The notes: generated by a model not told the origin, from the sequence alone. A stretch of 64,000 nucleotides of DNA from Enterobacter sp. 10-1 (GCA_002270295.1 NISF01000001.1:744001-808000), one strand, 5' to 3'; shown: positions 41,991-51,306, counted from the stretch's first letter. Made by a program: numbers and translations.

Positions 41991-43139
41991 ATGTCCATCT
42001 ACACCCGGCCGGTGCAAATGTTGCTCTGCGGCCTGCTTTTGTTGACGCTGGCGATAGCGGTTTTAAATACCCTCGTCCCGCTTTGGCTCGCCCATGAAAA
42101 CATGCCTACCTGGCAGGTCGGGATGGTTGGCTCATCCTATTTCACCGGTAACTTGGTCGGAACCCTGATGGCCGGATGGGTCATTAAACATCTGGGATTT
42201 AACCGTAGCTACTATCTTGCCTCGCTGATTTTTGCCGTCGGCTGCGTTGGACTTGGCGTCACCATTGGCTTCTGGACCTGGTTTAGCTGGCGTTTTATCG
42301 CCGGCGTAGGCTGCGCAATGATTTGGGTGGTGGTGGAAAGCGCGCTGGTTTGCAGCGGGACCACCCGCAGCCGCGGTCGCCTGCTGGCGGCGTACATGAT
42401 GGTTTACTATGTCGGTACCGTGCTGGGCCAGCTGATGGTGAGCAAGCTGCCGACGGATCTGATGAGCGTTCTGCCCTGGGTGACCGGGCTGGCGCTGGCC
42501 GCAATCCTTCCTCTGCTGTTTACGCGCGTGGTCAATCAGACGGATGAGCCGCACGAGCCGGCCCGCATCTGGCCGATGCTCAAGCTTCGCCAGGCTCGCC
42601 ACGGCGTTAACGGCTGCATTATTTCCGGGATCGTCCTCGGCTCGCTGTACGGGCTTATGCCGCTGTGGCTGAATCATCAAGGGGTGAGCGACGCCGGGAT
42701 TGGTTTCTGGATGGCGGTGATGGTGAGCGCCGGGATCCTCGGGCAGTGGCCGGTGGGGCGGCTGGCGGATCGCTATGGGCGTCTGCTGGTGCTGCGCGTT
42801 CAGGTCTTTATCGTTATTCTTGGCTGTCTGGCAATGCTGAGCCAGGCCGCGATGGCTCCTGCTCTGTTTATCCTTGGCGCCTCGGGCTTTACGCTGTATC
42901 CGGTGGCGATGGCGTGGGCATGCGAAAAAGTTGAGCGCCATCAGCTGGTGGCGATGAACCAGGCGCTATTGATGAGCTACACCATCGGCAGCCTGCTTGG
43001 GCCGACTCTTACTGCGATGCTGATGCAGAATTTCTCCGATAATTTGCTGTTTATTATGATTGCCAGCGTGTCGTTTATTTACCTGCTGACGCTGCTGCGT
43101 AAAGCGGGGCACCACCCTACGCCGGTGGCTCACGCGTAA
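41991..43139 (+). CDS. ycaD: MFS transporter YcaD
   Basis: 382-residue major facilitator with 12 predicted helices. The cytoplasmic loop 2-3 motif [14 protein letters not shown] is a degenerate version of the MFS motif A, and a second copy, GRLADRYGR, sits near residue 255. The substrate is unknown; the family is annotated as a putative multidrug or sugar-phosphate efflux protein. It is alone in its transcription unit, 273 bp after dmsC; ycaC, which I recall between them in E. coli, is absent. Its terminator is shared with the PTS cluster. Confidence 0.9.
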   Translation: MSIYTRPVQMLLCGLLLLTLAIAVLNTLVPLWLAHENMPTWQVGMVGSSYFTGNLVGTLMAGWVIKHLGFNRSYYLASLIFAVGCVGLGVTIGFWTWFSWRFIAGVGCAMIWVVVESALVCSGTTRSRGRLLAAYMMVYYVGTVLGQLMVSKLPTDLMSVLPWVTGLALAAILPLLFTRVVNQTDEPHEPARIWPMLKLRQARHGVNGCIISGIVLGSLYGLMPLWLNHQGVSDAGIGFWMAVMVSAGILGQWPVGRLADRYGRLLVLRVQVFIVILGCLAMLSQAAMAPALFILGASGFTLYPVAMAWACEKVERHQLVAMNQALLMSYTIGSLLGPTLTAMLMQNFSDNLLFIMIASVSFIYLLTLLRKAGHHPTPVAHA

Positions 43140-43167
43140 TTTTTCTTCGGGCCTTCGCTACGGTGAT

Positions 43168-43196
43168 AATAAAAGGGGACTTTGTCCCCTTTTATT
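43168..43196. terminator. Bidirectional terminator between ycaD and the EIIA gene
   Basis: 13-bp perfect stem AATAAAAGGGGAC / GTCCCCTTTTATT with a 3-base loop. The right arm runs into the EIIA stop codon (43195-43197), so the minus-strand gene ends inside its own terminator stem. A or T runs flank it on both sides. Confidence 0.85.
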
Positions 43197-43635
43197 ATTT
43201 GCAGCCAGCGACGAGCGCATCAAGCTGGTTCTGATGCTCCACCCTGGTGAGCTGACGCAGTCGATCCTCCTCATCCAGCCAGCAGACTAATCGCTGGATC
43301 GTCTGAATATGTTGTTCGCTATCGGCCGCGGCCAGGACGATAATCAGCCGCACATCGGGATGATCGGGAAACGCCACGGCTTCGGCGCAGCAAACCAGTG
43401 AGAGCACGCTGTGCGGGCTCAGAACCCCTTCATCCGGGCGGGCGTGCGGGAGCGCAAATTCCGGAGTGAGTATGTACCAGGGGCCATTTTCCTCGGTGGC
43501 GCTGATGATGGCATCCGCATAGCCGGCGCTGATTTTCCCCTGCTGCGCCAGCGGGCGGCAGGCCAGCTTAATGGCGCCGCGCCAGTCCAGACCACTCCCG
43601 GTGTACTGACAAGCGGCAAATAATTTCGCATCCAT
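43195..43635 (-). CDS. PTS EIIA component (ascorbate/fructose-mannitol type)
   Basis: 146-residue soluble phosphocarrier of the PTS EIIA type 2 family. The phosphorylated residue should be His64 in PEFALPHARPDEG. It would receive phosphate from HPr and pass it to the EIIB of the same cluster. It is the last gene of the minus-strand cluster, 52 bp after the C-terminal transketolase gene; a 10-bp hairpin lies in that gap, before a GAGGAG ribosome site. Similar to UlaC/SgaA in length and motif. The substrate is not known. Confidence 0.85.
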   Translation of the reverse strand: MDAKLFAACQYTGSGLDWRGAIKLACRPLAQQGKISAGYADAIISATEENGPWYILTPEFALPHARPDEGVLSPHSVLSLVCCAEAVAFPDHPDVRLIIVLAAADSEQHIQTIQRLVCWLDEEDRLRQLTRVEHQNQLDALVAGCK

Positions 43636-43652
43636 GTCGGCTCCTCAAATAG

Positions 43653-43679
43653 CGAGCCGGTCACTGGGCGACCGGCTCG
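43653..43679 (-). other. Intercistronic hairpin before the EIIA gene
   Basis: 10-bp perfect stem CGAGCCGGTC / GACCGGCTCG with a 7-base loop, placed between the stop codon of the transketolase C-terminal gene and the ribosome site of the EIIA gene. No T run follows, so it is more likely an mRNA-stabilising element than a terminator. Confidence 0.6.
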
Positions 43680-43687
43680 TGCGACGG

Positions 43688-44602
43688 TCAGCGAAGCGCG
43701 TTATACAGCGCCTCGCCGGAGATGCCGTATTTTGCCTTGAGCTGCCGGCTGTTGCCCGACTCGGTGAAGGTATCCTGCGTTCCCAGGCGCGTCAGGCGCG
43801 CCGGATGGGCCGCCTGGGCCATCGCTTCGGCTACCTGACCGCCAAGGCCGCCGTTTACCGTGTGATTCTCCAGCGTGGCGATCAGCGGGCAGTCTTCGAC
43901 CAGCGCATAAAATTCCTGCTGGTTAAACGGTTTGAGCGTCGCCACGTGGATGAGCTTGCCTTTCTTGCCGCTGGCAACCAGCTTTTCATAGCCTTCGCTG
44001 GCCTGTTCCAGCACCGTGCCCTCAAAGAGAATGGCGAACTCGTTGCCGCTGCTGGCGATAGCCGCGATATCGGTGACCCGGGGTATCACGCTTTTATCGC
44101 GCACCGGCATCGGTTCACGCGCCACGCGGATATAAACCGGGCCTTTGATTTTTGCCGCCTGCTCAAAGGCGTCGGCTATTTCTTCGGCATCTGCCGGCGT
44201 CAGGATCGTCAGGCCCGGCAGCACACGGGTCAGGGCAAGATCCTCCAGCGCGTGGTGCGAGGCGCCGTCCGGTCCGTCATCCATTCCCGGATGGCTACCC
44301 ACCAGCTTGACGTTGGCTTTGGCGTAGCAGGCCTGTCGCAGCTGGGTCCATGCCGTCCCCGTCACAAACATTGCAAAATTGACATAGAAGGGGATATCGC
44401 CCTCAAGCGCCTGACCCACGGCAAAACTCATCGCTGAACCTTCCGCAATCCCCATTTCGAAGAAGGCCTCCGGGTAGCGCGCCTGAAACTGGTCGGTGCG
44501 GGTTGAACTGGCTAAGTCACTATCGATAGCGACGATGGGGTAGCCTTTTTCTTTCAGGGCAATCAGTGCATTACCGATCTCATCACGCGGTGCTTTCATC
44601 AC
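43688..44602 (-). CDS. Transketolase-like subunit, C-terminal half (Pyr + C domains)
   Basis: 304-residue protein equivalent to the pyrimidine-binding and C-terminal domains of transketolase. The ThDP-activating Glu is Glu54 in FEMGIAEGSAMSFAVG. The sequence SHPGMDDGPDGASHHALEDLA corresponds to the active-site loop GPDGPTHQPVEQLA of full-length enzymes. It forms an active enzyme only with the N-terminal half, whose stop codon it overlaps by 4 bp. Related split transketolases are known (AptA/AptB for apulose 4-phosphate). The substrate here is not identified; the PTS genes suggest a phosphorylated ketose. Confidence 0.88.
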   Translation of the reverse strand: MMKAPRDEIGNALIALKEKGYPIVAIDSDLASSTRTDQFQARYPEAFFEMGIAEGSAMSFAVGQALEGDIPFYVNFAMFVTGTAWTQLRQACYAKANVKLVGSHPGMDDGPDGASHHALEDLALTRVLPGLTILTPADAEEIADAFEQAAKIKGPVYIRVAREPMPVRDKSVIPRVTDIAAIASSGNEFAILFEGTVLEQASEGYEKLVASGKKGKLIHVATLKPFNQQEFYALVEDCPLIATLENHTVNGGLGGQVAEAMAQAAHPARLTRLGTQDTFTESGNSRQLKAKYGISGEALYNALR

Positions 44603-45396
44603 TGTAACTCCTCCATTGCCTGCTGGTATTGTTCGTTGGTCGGGGTTTTTGAGTGCCAGTCGCCGTTATTTTCCATATAGCTGACGCCGGATCCCTTGGT
44701 GGTATGGGCAACGATGGCTACGGGCTTGCCTTTCAGATGGCGGGAGAGCATCAGGGTGTCGGCCACCTGGTGCATATCATTACCGTTATGCAGCTCCAGC
44801 ACGTGCCAGCCGAAGCTGCGGATCTTATCCGCCAGCGGCTCGAGATTAACCACCTCATTGACCGGATCGTGGGAAGAGAAGCCGTTGTAATCGATAATCG
44901 CGACCAGATTATCCATTTTCATATGCCCGGCCTGCTGTAGGGTTTCCCAGATTTGCCCTTCGTGCATTTCGCCATCGCCGATGATGGCAAATACCCGATG
45001 AGGCTCGTCGCGCCGCTTTTTAGCGGCCGCCATACCGAAGGCGACGGATAGCCCCTGGCCGAGCAAACCGGTCGTCGCGTCGACATCCGGGAGCGATTTT
45101 ATGCTGGGGTGTCCCTGCAGGCGCGAATTGATCTGGCGGAAGGTATTGAACTCGCTGCGATCGATTTTCCCTTTTTGGTAAAGCATGGCGTACTGCGCGG
45201 CAACGGCATGCCCTTTGCTCATGACGACGCGTGCGCGGGGCGAGGCCGCTAGGTCAACCTCCTGATAATAGATCCAGGTGAGAATATCGATTATCGATAA
45301 GGCACCGCCCGGGTGGCCAATGCCGGACTCATAAATCATCGTGACGATATCGCGGCGAGCGGCGAGCGCATGGGACTTCAGTTCATCAATGTTCAT
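44599..45396 (-). CDS. Transketolase-like subunit, N-terminal half (ThDP domain)
   Basis: 265-residue protein equivalent to the PP domain of transketolase. The ThDP/Mg motif GDGEMHEGQIW begins at residue 140 and ends with Asn171 in IIDYNGFSS. Substrate-phosphate and ring-contact His residues are seen in GIGHPGG (His28), SKGHA (His63) and LQGHPS (His96). It overlaps the C-terminal-half gene by 4 bp (start inside the stop of this one), implying equal translation. It follows the EIIC gene by 12 bp. The enzyme would interconvert ketose and aldose phosphates. Confidence 0.88.
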   Translation of the reverse strand: MNIDELKSHALAARRDIVTMIYESGIGHPGGALSIIDILTWIYYQEVDLAASPRARVVMSKGHAVAAQYAMLYQKGKIDRSEFNTFRQINSRLQGHPSIKSLPDVDATTGLLGQGLSVAFGMAAAKKRRDEPHRVFAIIGDGEMHEGQIWETLQQAGHMKMDNLVAIIDYNGFSSHDPVNEVVNLEPLADKIRSFGWHVLELHNGNDMHQVADTLMLSRHLKGKPVAIVAHTTKGSGVSYMENNGDWHSKTPTNEQYQQAMEELQ

Positions 45397-45408
45397 GTTG
45401 TTTCCTTC

Positions 45409-46674
45409 TTATGGCAGCATTTTGCCGATGTAGTACACAACCAGGCCCAGGGCGACAAAGTCGGTTTCCGGGAAGCTGGTTCCCGACAGGCCGACGGACT
45501 CCATGATGGGGTAGATCAACGCAGGGCCAATGCCGATAAGGATCCCGGTGACGAAGCTGCCGGCGATGGCCCCTTTCCAGCCGCCGGAGGCATTACCAAA
45601 TACCGCTGCGGTGGCGCCGATAAAGAAGTAGGGGATAGCCACCGGAATAATGACGGTTTGCCCGAGGATCGCGAGAAAGCCCATCACCACCAGCCCGCCA
45701 ACAAATGAAGAGATAAATCCCAGTACCGTGGCGGTTGGCGCATACGGGAAAACTACCGGGCAATCGAGGGCGGGTTTGGCGTTGGGAATGAATTTCTCCG
45801 AAATGCCGAGGAAGGCCGGGACAATTTCAGACAACAGCAGGCGTACCCCGGTAATGATGATGTACAGAGACGCGGTGAAAGTGAGCGACTGGAACAGAGG
45901 GTAAACCAGCCAGTGCATTCCGCCAGCCGCCGCCGTGACCGCCTCTTTCCCGGCGGCGAGCGCCGCAATGTAATAGAAAATACTGACCGAGATTGATACG
46001 GAGACGATGTAATCTTTAAAGATCCCCAGCCAGCCGGGCAGGTTCAGCTTTTCGGTCGACTGCTTAGGATCGCCCACCTTTGAACCGATCCATCCGGATG
46101 CCGCGTAGGCCAGCGTCACGTAGTGCCCCATCGCAATTTCATCATTACCGGTGATTTTTCTCATCCACGGCTGGGCAATTGCCGGGTACAGACAGGCGGC
46201 CAGCCCCAGCAGGATTGAACCGACAATAATGGTGGTCATGTCGCTATAGCCGAGCGCTTTCAAGGTGACGGTCAGCAGGGCCGAGAGATAGAGATTATGC
46301 TGTCCGGTGAGAAAGATGTATTTGAAAGGAGTCACGCGGGCAAAGAACAGGTTCCAGCCAAAACCAATCACCATAATGAGCGAGACGCACATCGCGAATT
46401 TAGTTTGCGCCAGTCCGGTCAGCGCTTCCGCCAGCGGCATAACGCCTTTCAGACCAAAGCCATCGCTGAATAATGTCTGAAAATTGCCAAGAGAGGTCAC
46501 GGCCAGCCCGGCCCCGCCGGCAAAAACCAGAAAGCCGACAATGGTTTTGAAAGTCCCGGAGAGCACTTTTTCAATGGGCTTTCGTTGGATCAATAAGCCA
46601 ATTAATGCGATAAAACCAACTAAAAGTGGGGTGACGCCCAGAATGTCGAATACAATAAATCTGAGGAAATCCAT
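45409..46674 (-). CDS. PTS EIIC permease, ascorbate (UlaA/SgaT) family
   Basis: 421-residue integral membrane protein of about 11 helices. The sequence matches the UlaA family, not the glucose or fructose EIIC type: it has the GQHNLYLSALLTVTLKALGYSDM segment and the SGWIGSKVGDPKQSTEKL loop. It would move the sugar across the inner membrane with phosphorylation by EIIB. It is 17 bp after the EIIB gene and 12 bp before the transketolase N-half. The substrate cannot be read from the sequence; L-ascorbate itself is unlikely because no ula catabolic genes are near. Confidence 0.85.
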   Translation of the reverse strand: MDFLRFIVFDILGVTPLLVGFIALIGLLIQRKPIEKVLSGTFKTIVGFLVFAGGAGLAVTSLGNFQTLFSDGFGLKGVMPLAEALTGLAQTKFAMCVSLIMVIGFGWNLFFARVTPFKYIFLTGQHNLYLSALLTVTLKALGYSDMTTIIVGSILLGLAACLYPAIAQPWMRKITGNDEIAMGHYVTLAYAASGWIGSKVGDPKQSTEKLNLPGWLGIFKDYIVSVSISVSIFYYIAALAAGKEAVTAAAGGMHWLVYPLFQSLTFTASLYIIITGVRLLLSEIVPAFLGISEKFIPNAKPALDCPVVFPYAPTATVLGFISSFVGGLVVMGFLAILGQTVIIPVAIPYFFIGATAAVFGNASGGWKGAIAGSFVTGILIGIGPALIYPIMESVGLSGTSFPETDFVALGLVVYYIGKMLP

Positions 46675-46691
46675 ATTGCCTCCGGGAGAGG

Positions 46692-46967
46692 TTAGTTGTG
46701 CTGGATTACGCGGATAAGCGCTGATTCCATTTCTTCACTGTTCATCAGGTCGGTGATACCGATAGCTTTAAACCCGGCAGCTTCGACTTCATCGGTGAGA
46801 TCGCGCATCGTGATCACGAAATCAATATCTCGCCAGGTTCGTAAACCTGAGAGAACGTCGTGTTCCAGTTCGATATCCCAGCCGTGTTTATCGATGATTT
46901 TTTGTGCTTTTATTTTGAGCATTAAGGAACTGCCCATACCGGTGCGACAGACGATGAGACCTTTCAT
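46692..46967 (-). CDS. PTS EIIB component (ascorbate/galactitol type)
   Basis: 91-residue cytoplasmic phosphocarrier. The phosphorylated residue should be Cys7 in MKGLIVCRTGMGSSLM, a typical P-loop-like EIIB start. It is the first gene of the minus-strand cluster, divergent from the RpiR-family regulator gene across a 122-bp control region with two palindromes. It ends 17 bp before the EIIC gene. Confidence 0.88.
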   Translation of the reverse strand: MKGLIVCRTGMGSSLMLKIKAQKIIDKHGWDIELEHDVLSGLRTWRDIDFVITMRDLTDEVEAAGFKAIGITDLMNSEEMESALIRVIQHN

Positions 46968-46986
46968 GAGATGTTCTCCTGTTTGT

Positions 46987-47033
46987 AAAAATAATTATTT
47001 TTATTTGTTTGTGTGAGATAATAATTATTATCT
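46987..47033. promoter_or_regulatory. Twin palindromic operator candidate of the PTS/transketolase cluster
   Basis: Two perfect palindromes: AAAAATAATTATTTTT (46987-47002) and AGATAATAATTATTATCT (47016-47033). Both share the core ATAATTAT and their centres are 30 bp apart, close to three helical turns. They lie in the only gap between the divergent EIIB and RpiR-family genes. A binding site for that regulator is the simplest explanation. AT-rich promoters could also produce such sequences. Confidence 0.55.
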
Positions 47034-47089
47034 TTAGCGCGAAACGAAAGATGTGACTGTGTTTGCATTTTGAGCAAGAAAGGCAAAAA

Positions 47090-47938
47090 ATGAGCCAGAT
47101 AGACAATAATTTGTTGATAAACATACGAAATGGGTCTTCAGAACTCAGCCCGATACTGGAGAAAGTGGGCCGTTTTATTGCGGAAAATCCTGATTTTGTG
47201 ATGCGGCATACGATTTCAGAACTGGCCGACTCTGTTGATACCAGCGAGGGCAGCATCACCCGTTTTTGTCGGGCGTTTGGATTTAAAGGTTTCTCAGATT
47301 TCAGAACGGCGCTGGCGGTTGAGCAGGGGGCTGCCCGCTCGGAAGCCGGCGATGACGACGATATTGCGCCGGTGCTGGCGAGCATTCGCGATAGCAATAC
47401 CATTATCGATGCTCAGGAGCTGCAAAGCGCAGCTGTTTGGCTGAATGCGCTGAATAACATTGCCATTTATGCGGTGGGTACGGCGGTGCCCGTTGCCCTG
47501 TTTCTGCAAATGAATTTAATCAACATGGGCAAAGTTGCCAGCTTCGTCGATCGCTCTTATCCGGCGGCGATCCCGATATCAACCGATCGGCAAAAGACGG
47601 GAATTATCGTCGTTCATACCGAACAGGCCTCGGCGGATATGATGCAGGCTTTGACGCTGGCAAAGCAGCAGGGGGTGAAAATATTGTCGCTTACGCGCGG
47701 CACGTTTACGCCACTGGCCCGTTTATCGGACTGGAACCTGCAGGCTGCGGTGGCTTTACAGGGGGAAGGTGAATCAGGATTTGCCGAAATTGCGGGAGCA
47801 ATGATGGTTGCCGATCGGATGCTTCGCGCGCTGGAGGAGCAGGATGAGCGCTATGTGGAGTATCGTAAGGCGCATCAGAAACGCATTTTCTCGATTGAAA
47901 GCGTGGCTAATAAGCTGTCGCAATACTTTATGTCGTAA
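47090..47938 (+). CDS. MurR/RpiR family transcriptional regulator
   Basis: 282-residue regulator with an N-terminal winged helix-turn-helix (about residues 40-70, ISELADSVDTSEGSITRFCR followed by AFGFKGFSDFR) and a C-terminal SIS sugar-phosphate-binding domain (about residues 115-260). Members respond to sugar phosphates and mostly repress adjacent sugar genes. The ATG at 47090 follows an AAGAAAGG site; a TTG nine codons earlier is rejected. It is divergent from EIIB. The first 70 bases of the gene are less GC-rich than the window average. Regulation of the cluster is inferred from position. Confidence 0.88.
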   Translation: MSQIDNNLLINIRNGSSELSPILEKVGRFIAENPDFVMRHTISELADSVDTSEGSITRFCRAFGFKGFSDFRTALAVEQGAARSEAGDDDDIAPVLASIRDSNTIIDAQELQSAAVWLNALNNIAIYAVGTAVPVALFLQMNLINMGKVASFVDRSYPAAIPISTDRQKTGIIVVHTEQASADMMQALTLAKQQGVKILSLTRGTFTPLARLSDWNLQAAVALQGEGESGFAEIAGAMMVADRMLRALEEQDERYVEYRKAHQKRIFSIESVANKLSQYFMS

Positions 47939-47957
47939 GCTTGCCGAAGCGTTTTCC

Positions 47958-47991
47958 GCCCGGATAAGACGTTCTGCGCCGCTATCCGGGG
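47958..47991. repeat. REP-like palindromic element
   Basis: The segment contains GCCCGGATAAGACG and its near complement CTATCCGGG around GTTCTGCGCCG, the familiar pattern of a bacterial interspersed REP unit. It lies between the ends of the regulator gene and pflA (convergent), a usual place for REPs. A second imperfect inverted repeat (48000-48030) overlaps the pflA stop and may act as its terminator. Confidence 0.65.
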
Positions 47992-48026
47992 AAAATTCTG
48001 CTTAGCCGGGCACGCCGCCCGTCGGC

Positions 48027-48767
48027 TTAGTACATGACCTTATGGCCATACTGCTCGAGGATGCCTTTTACGCGCTCCATGGTCTCTTTCTTCGGCGGAT
48101 GCACGCCATCAAGCTTGTACTCTTCGCCCATCGCCACCCATTTATGCTTGCCTAGCTCGTGATACGGCAGCAGCTCGATTTTTTCGACGTTGCCCATATC
48201 GCGGGTAAACTCGCCGAGGCGGTGTGCGGAATCATCATCATCTGACCAGCCGGGCACCACCACATAGCGGATCCAGACGTTGATATTCTTCTGTGACAAA
48301 TAGCGGGCAAACTCCAGCGTTCGGTGGTTAGAGACGCCGACCAGATTTTGGTGGATTTCATCATTCATCTGCTTAAGGTCAAGCATCACCAGATCGGTCA
48401 CTTCAAGCAGCTCGTCAATCACCGGATCGTAGCGTCGAACAAAGCCGTTGGTATCGAGGCAGGTATGAATGCCTTCCTTGCGGCAGGCGCGGAACCAGTC
48501 GCGTACGAATTCAGCCTGCAGGATAGCCTCACCGCCGGACGCGGTCACGCCGCCGCCGGAAGCGTTCATAAAATGACGGTAGGTAACGACCTCTTTCATC
48601 AGGCTTTCGACGGTCACTTCCGTGCCGCCGTGGGTATCCCAGGTATCGCGGTTATGGCAATACAGGCAGCGCATCAGGCAGCCCTGGAAGAAGGTGATGA
48701 AGCGGATCCCAGGGCCATCGACGGTGCCACAGGATTCAAAGGAGTGAATGCGACCAATAGTTGACAT
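48027..48767 (-). CDS. pflA: Pyruvate formate-lyase activating enzyme PflA
   Basis: 246-residue radical SAM enzyme. Its [4Fe-4S] ligands Cys30, Cys34 and Cys37 are in [13 protein letters not shown]; the SAM-binding GGE motif appears as [15 protein letters not shown]. It makes the glycyl radical on PflB under anaerobic conditions. It lies 205 bp downstream of pflB on the same strand, behind a hairpin. Length as in E. coli. Confidence 0.97.
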   Translation of the reverse strand: MSTIGRIHSFESCGTVDGPGIRFITFFQGCLMRCLYCHNRDTWDTHGGTEVTVESLMKEVVTYRHFMNASGGGVTASGGEAILQAEFVRDWFRACRKEGIHTCLDTNGFVRRYDPVIDELLEVTDLVMLDLKQMNDEIHQNLVGVSNHRTLEFARYLSQKNINVWIRYVVVPGWSDDDDSAHRLGEFTRDMGNVEKIELLPYHELGKHKWVAMGEEYKLDGVHPPKKETMERVKGILEQYGHKVMY

Positions 48768-48907
48768 TGCGGTGGTATCTCCAGATTCGGTCCGTCCGGG
48801 ACCTGTGATGCACAGCTCAAACCGGCTGTGTTAAGTCTGTTTTGGCAGTTATCCATTCAGTATAGATAGCGGACAAAAGAGACTGGGGGACAGGGAGGTA
48901 TTGTTAA

Positions 48908-48933
48908 AAAGGCCCCACTTGCGTGGAGCCTTT
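48908..48933. terminator. Terminator between pflB and pflA
   Basis: Stem AAAGGC-CCAC / GTGG-GCCTTT with one mismatch and loop TTGC; the minus strand continues TTTTTAACAA, so it is an intrinsic terminator of focA-pflB about 40 bp past the pflB stop. pflA is therefore expected to have its own promoter or to rely on read-through. Confidence 0.75.
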
Positions 48934-48972
48934 ATTGTACGCTTTTTATATCGCGATTTCAGTCAAAACCCA

Positions 48973-51255
48973 TTACATGGTCTGAGTGAAGGTACGAGTG
49001 ATAACGTCCTGCTGCTGTTCTTTAGTCAGGGAGTTAAAACGTACTGCGTAGCCGGATACGCGGATGGTCAGCTGCGGATATTTTTCCGGGTTTTCCATCG
49101 CGTCGAGCAGCATTTCACGGTTCATGACGTTGACGTTCAGGTGCTGACCGCCTTCGATAGAAGCTTCGTGGTGGAAGTAACCATCCATCAGGCCGGCCAG
49201 GTTAGTCTTACGAACTTCGTCGTCTTTACCCAGAGCGTTAGGAACGATAGAGAAGGTGTAAGAGATACCATCTTTAGCGTAAGCAAACGGCAGTTTTGCA
49301 ACGGAGGTCAGAGAGGCAACGGCACCTTTCTGGTCACGGCCGTGCATCGGGTTAGCACCTGGTCCGAACGGAGCGCCAGCGCGACGACCGTCAGGGGTGT
49401 TACCGGTTTTCTTACCGTACACAACGTTCGAGGTGATGGTCAGAACGGACTGAGTCGGGATAGCGTTGCGGTAGGTGTGCAGTTTCTGAATTTTCTTCAT
49501 GAAACGTTCAACCAGATCGACCGCCATGTCATCTACGCGAGAGTCGTTGTTACCAAACTGCGGGTATTCGCCTTCGATTTCGAAGTCGATAGCCAGACCG
49601 TCTTCGTCACGAATCGGTTTAACTTTCGCATATTTGATAGCAGACAGGGAGTCAGCCGCAACGGACAGGCCGGCGATACCGCATGCCATAGTACGAACAA
49701 CATCACGGTCGTGCAGCGCCATCAGAGATGCTTCGTAGCTGTACTTGTCGTGCATGTAGTGGATGATGTTCAGCGCGGTGACGTACTGTTTAGCCAGCCA
49801 GTCCATGAAGTGATCCATGCGTTCCATAACTTCATCAAAGTTCAGAACGTCGCCTTTGATCGGTGCAGACTTAGGACCAACCTGCATTTTCAGTTTTTCA
49901 TCAACGCCGCCGTTGATAGCGTACAGCATGGTTTTCGCGAGGTTAGCACGAGCACCGAAGAACTGCATTTGCTTACCAACAACCATCGGGCTTACGCAGC
50001 AAGCGATAGCGTAGTCATCGTTGTTGAAGTCCGGACGCATCAGATCGTCATTCTCATACTGCAGAGAAGAGGTATCGATGGAGACTTTAGCCGCGTATTT
50101 TTTGAAGCTCAGCGGCAGTTTTTCAGACCACAGAATAGTGATGTTCGGCTCCGGAGACGGCCCCATGGTGTACAGGGTGTTCAGGAAGCGGAAGCTGTTT
50201 TTGGTAACCAGAGTACGGCCATCAACGCCCATACCGCCGATTGATTCAGTTGCCCAAATCGGGTCACCGGAGAACAGTTCATCATATTCAGGAGTACGCA
50301 GGAAACGAACCATACGCAGTTTCATGACCAGGTGGTCAATCATTTCCTGAGCGTCCTGCTCGGTGATTTTACCGGCTTTCAGGTCACGTTCGATGAAGAT
50401 ATCCAGGAAGCTGGAGGTACGACCGAAGGACATTGCCGCGCCGTTCTGAGATTTAACGGCAGCCAGGTAACCGAAGTAGGTCCACTGGATAGCTTCTTGC
50501 GCAGTTTTTGCCGGAGCGGAGATATCGCAGCCGTATTTTGCTGCCATTTCTTTGATCTGACCCAGCGCACGATACTGCTCGGAGATCTCTTCGCGCAGAC
50601 GGATGGTCGCTTCCAGATCTTCGCCGTTTTCCAGTCTTTCTTGCAGAGACAGGAACTGAGCGTATTTGTCTTTCATCAGGAAGTCGATACCGTACAGCGC
50701 AACGCGACGGTAGTCACCGATGATACGGCCGCGGCCGTAGGCATCCGGCAGACCGGTCAGCACGCCAGATTTACGACAGTTCAGGATGTCTTTGGTGTAA
50801 ACATCAAAAACGCCCTGGTTGTGAGTTTTACGGTACTCGGTGAAGATTTTTTTCAGCATCGGGTCCAGCTCGCGATCGTACGCTTTGCAAGAACCTTCAA
50901 CCATTTTAATGCCGCCGAACGGGATGATCGCACGTTTCAGCGGAGCTTCAGTCTGCAGACCAACGATTTTCTCGAGCGCTTTCTCGATGTAGCCTGCGTC
51001 GTGAGAAGTGATGGTGGATGCAAGGGAAGTGTCAAAATCAACAGGCGCGTGAGTGCGGTTTTCCTGTTTAACACCTTCCATTACGTTGTCCCACAGCTTG
51101 GTGGTCGCGTCAGTGGCGCCAGCCAGGAAGGACTCGTCACCTTCGTACGGGGTATAGTTTTTCTGGATAAAGTCACGGACGTTGACTTCGTTCTGCCAGT
51201 CACCTTTCGCAAAACCTTCCCAGGCTGTGGCTAACTTTTCATTAAGCTCGGACAT
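48973..51255 (-). CDS. pflB: Pyruvate formate-lyase PflB
   Basis: 760-residue glycyl radical enzyme converting pyruvate and CoA to acetyl-CoA and formate. The two active-site cysteines are in [12 protein letters not shown] (near 419-420) and the radical glycine lies in [11 protein letters not shown] (about residue 735). It carries the SSSELNEK-like start ([12 protein letters not shown]) of the family and is very similar to the E. coli enzyme. It is translated from the same transcript as focA, whose stop is 51 bp upstream. It is a major anaerobic fermentation enzyme. Confidence 0.98.
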   Translation of the reverse strand: MSELNEKLATAWEGFAKGDWQNEVNVRDFIQKNYTPYEGDESFLAGATDATTKLWDNVMEGVKQENRTHAPVDFDTSLASTITSHDAGYIEKALEKIVGLQTEAPLKRAIIPFGGIKMVEGSCKAYDRELDPMLKKIFTEYRKTHNQGVFDVYTKDILNCRKSGVLTGLPDAYGRGRIIGDYRRVALYGIDFLMKDKYAQFLSLQERLENGEDLEATIRLREEISEQYRALGQIKEMAAKYGCDISAPAKTAQEAIQWTYFGYLAAVKSQNGAAMSFGRTSSFLDIFIERDLKAGKITEQDAQEMIDHLVMKLRMVRFLRTPEYDELFSGDPIWATESIGGMGVDGRTLVTKNSFRFLNTLYTMGPSPEPNITILWSEKLPLSFKKYAAKVSIDTSSLQYENDDLMRPDFNNDDYAIACCVSPMVVGKQMQFFGARANLAKTMLYAINGGVDEKLKMQVGPKSAPIKGDVLNFDEVMERMDHFMDWLAKQYVTALNIIHYMHDKYSYEASLMALHDRDVVRTMACGIAGLSVAADSLSAIKYAKVKPIRDEDGLAIDFEIEGEYPQFGNNDSRVDDMAVDLVERFMKKIQKLHTYRNAIPTQSVLTITSNVVYGKKTGNTPDGRRAGAPFGPGANPMHGRDQKGAVASLTSVAKLPFAYAKDGISYTFSIVPNALGKDDEVRKTNLAGLMDGYFHHEASIEGGQHLNVNVMNREMLLDAMENPEKYPQLTIRVSGYAVRFNSLTKEQQQDVITRTFTQTM

Positions 51256-51306
51256 GTAACACCTACCTTCTTAAGTGGATTTTTTATTTACTGCCTGAAA
51301 CAACCC

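Noticed and set aside
45409-46674. Assignment of the EIIC as an L-ascorbate transporter
   Set aside because: Family membership alone does not give the substrate; no ulaD, ulaE, ulaF or ulaG-like gene is nearby, and a transketolase would not act on L-ascorbate 6-phosphate.
48901-50244. 447-codon open frame antisense to pflB, with a second of 300 codons at 50332-51234
   Set aside because: pflB uses strongly biased codons, which leaves the complement frame free of stops. The translated products have no recognisable domains and no ribosome sites of note. pflB itself is certain.
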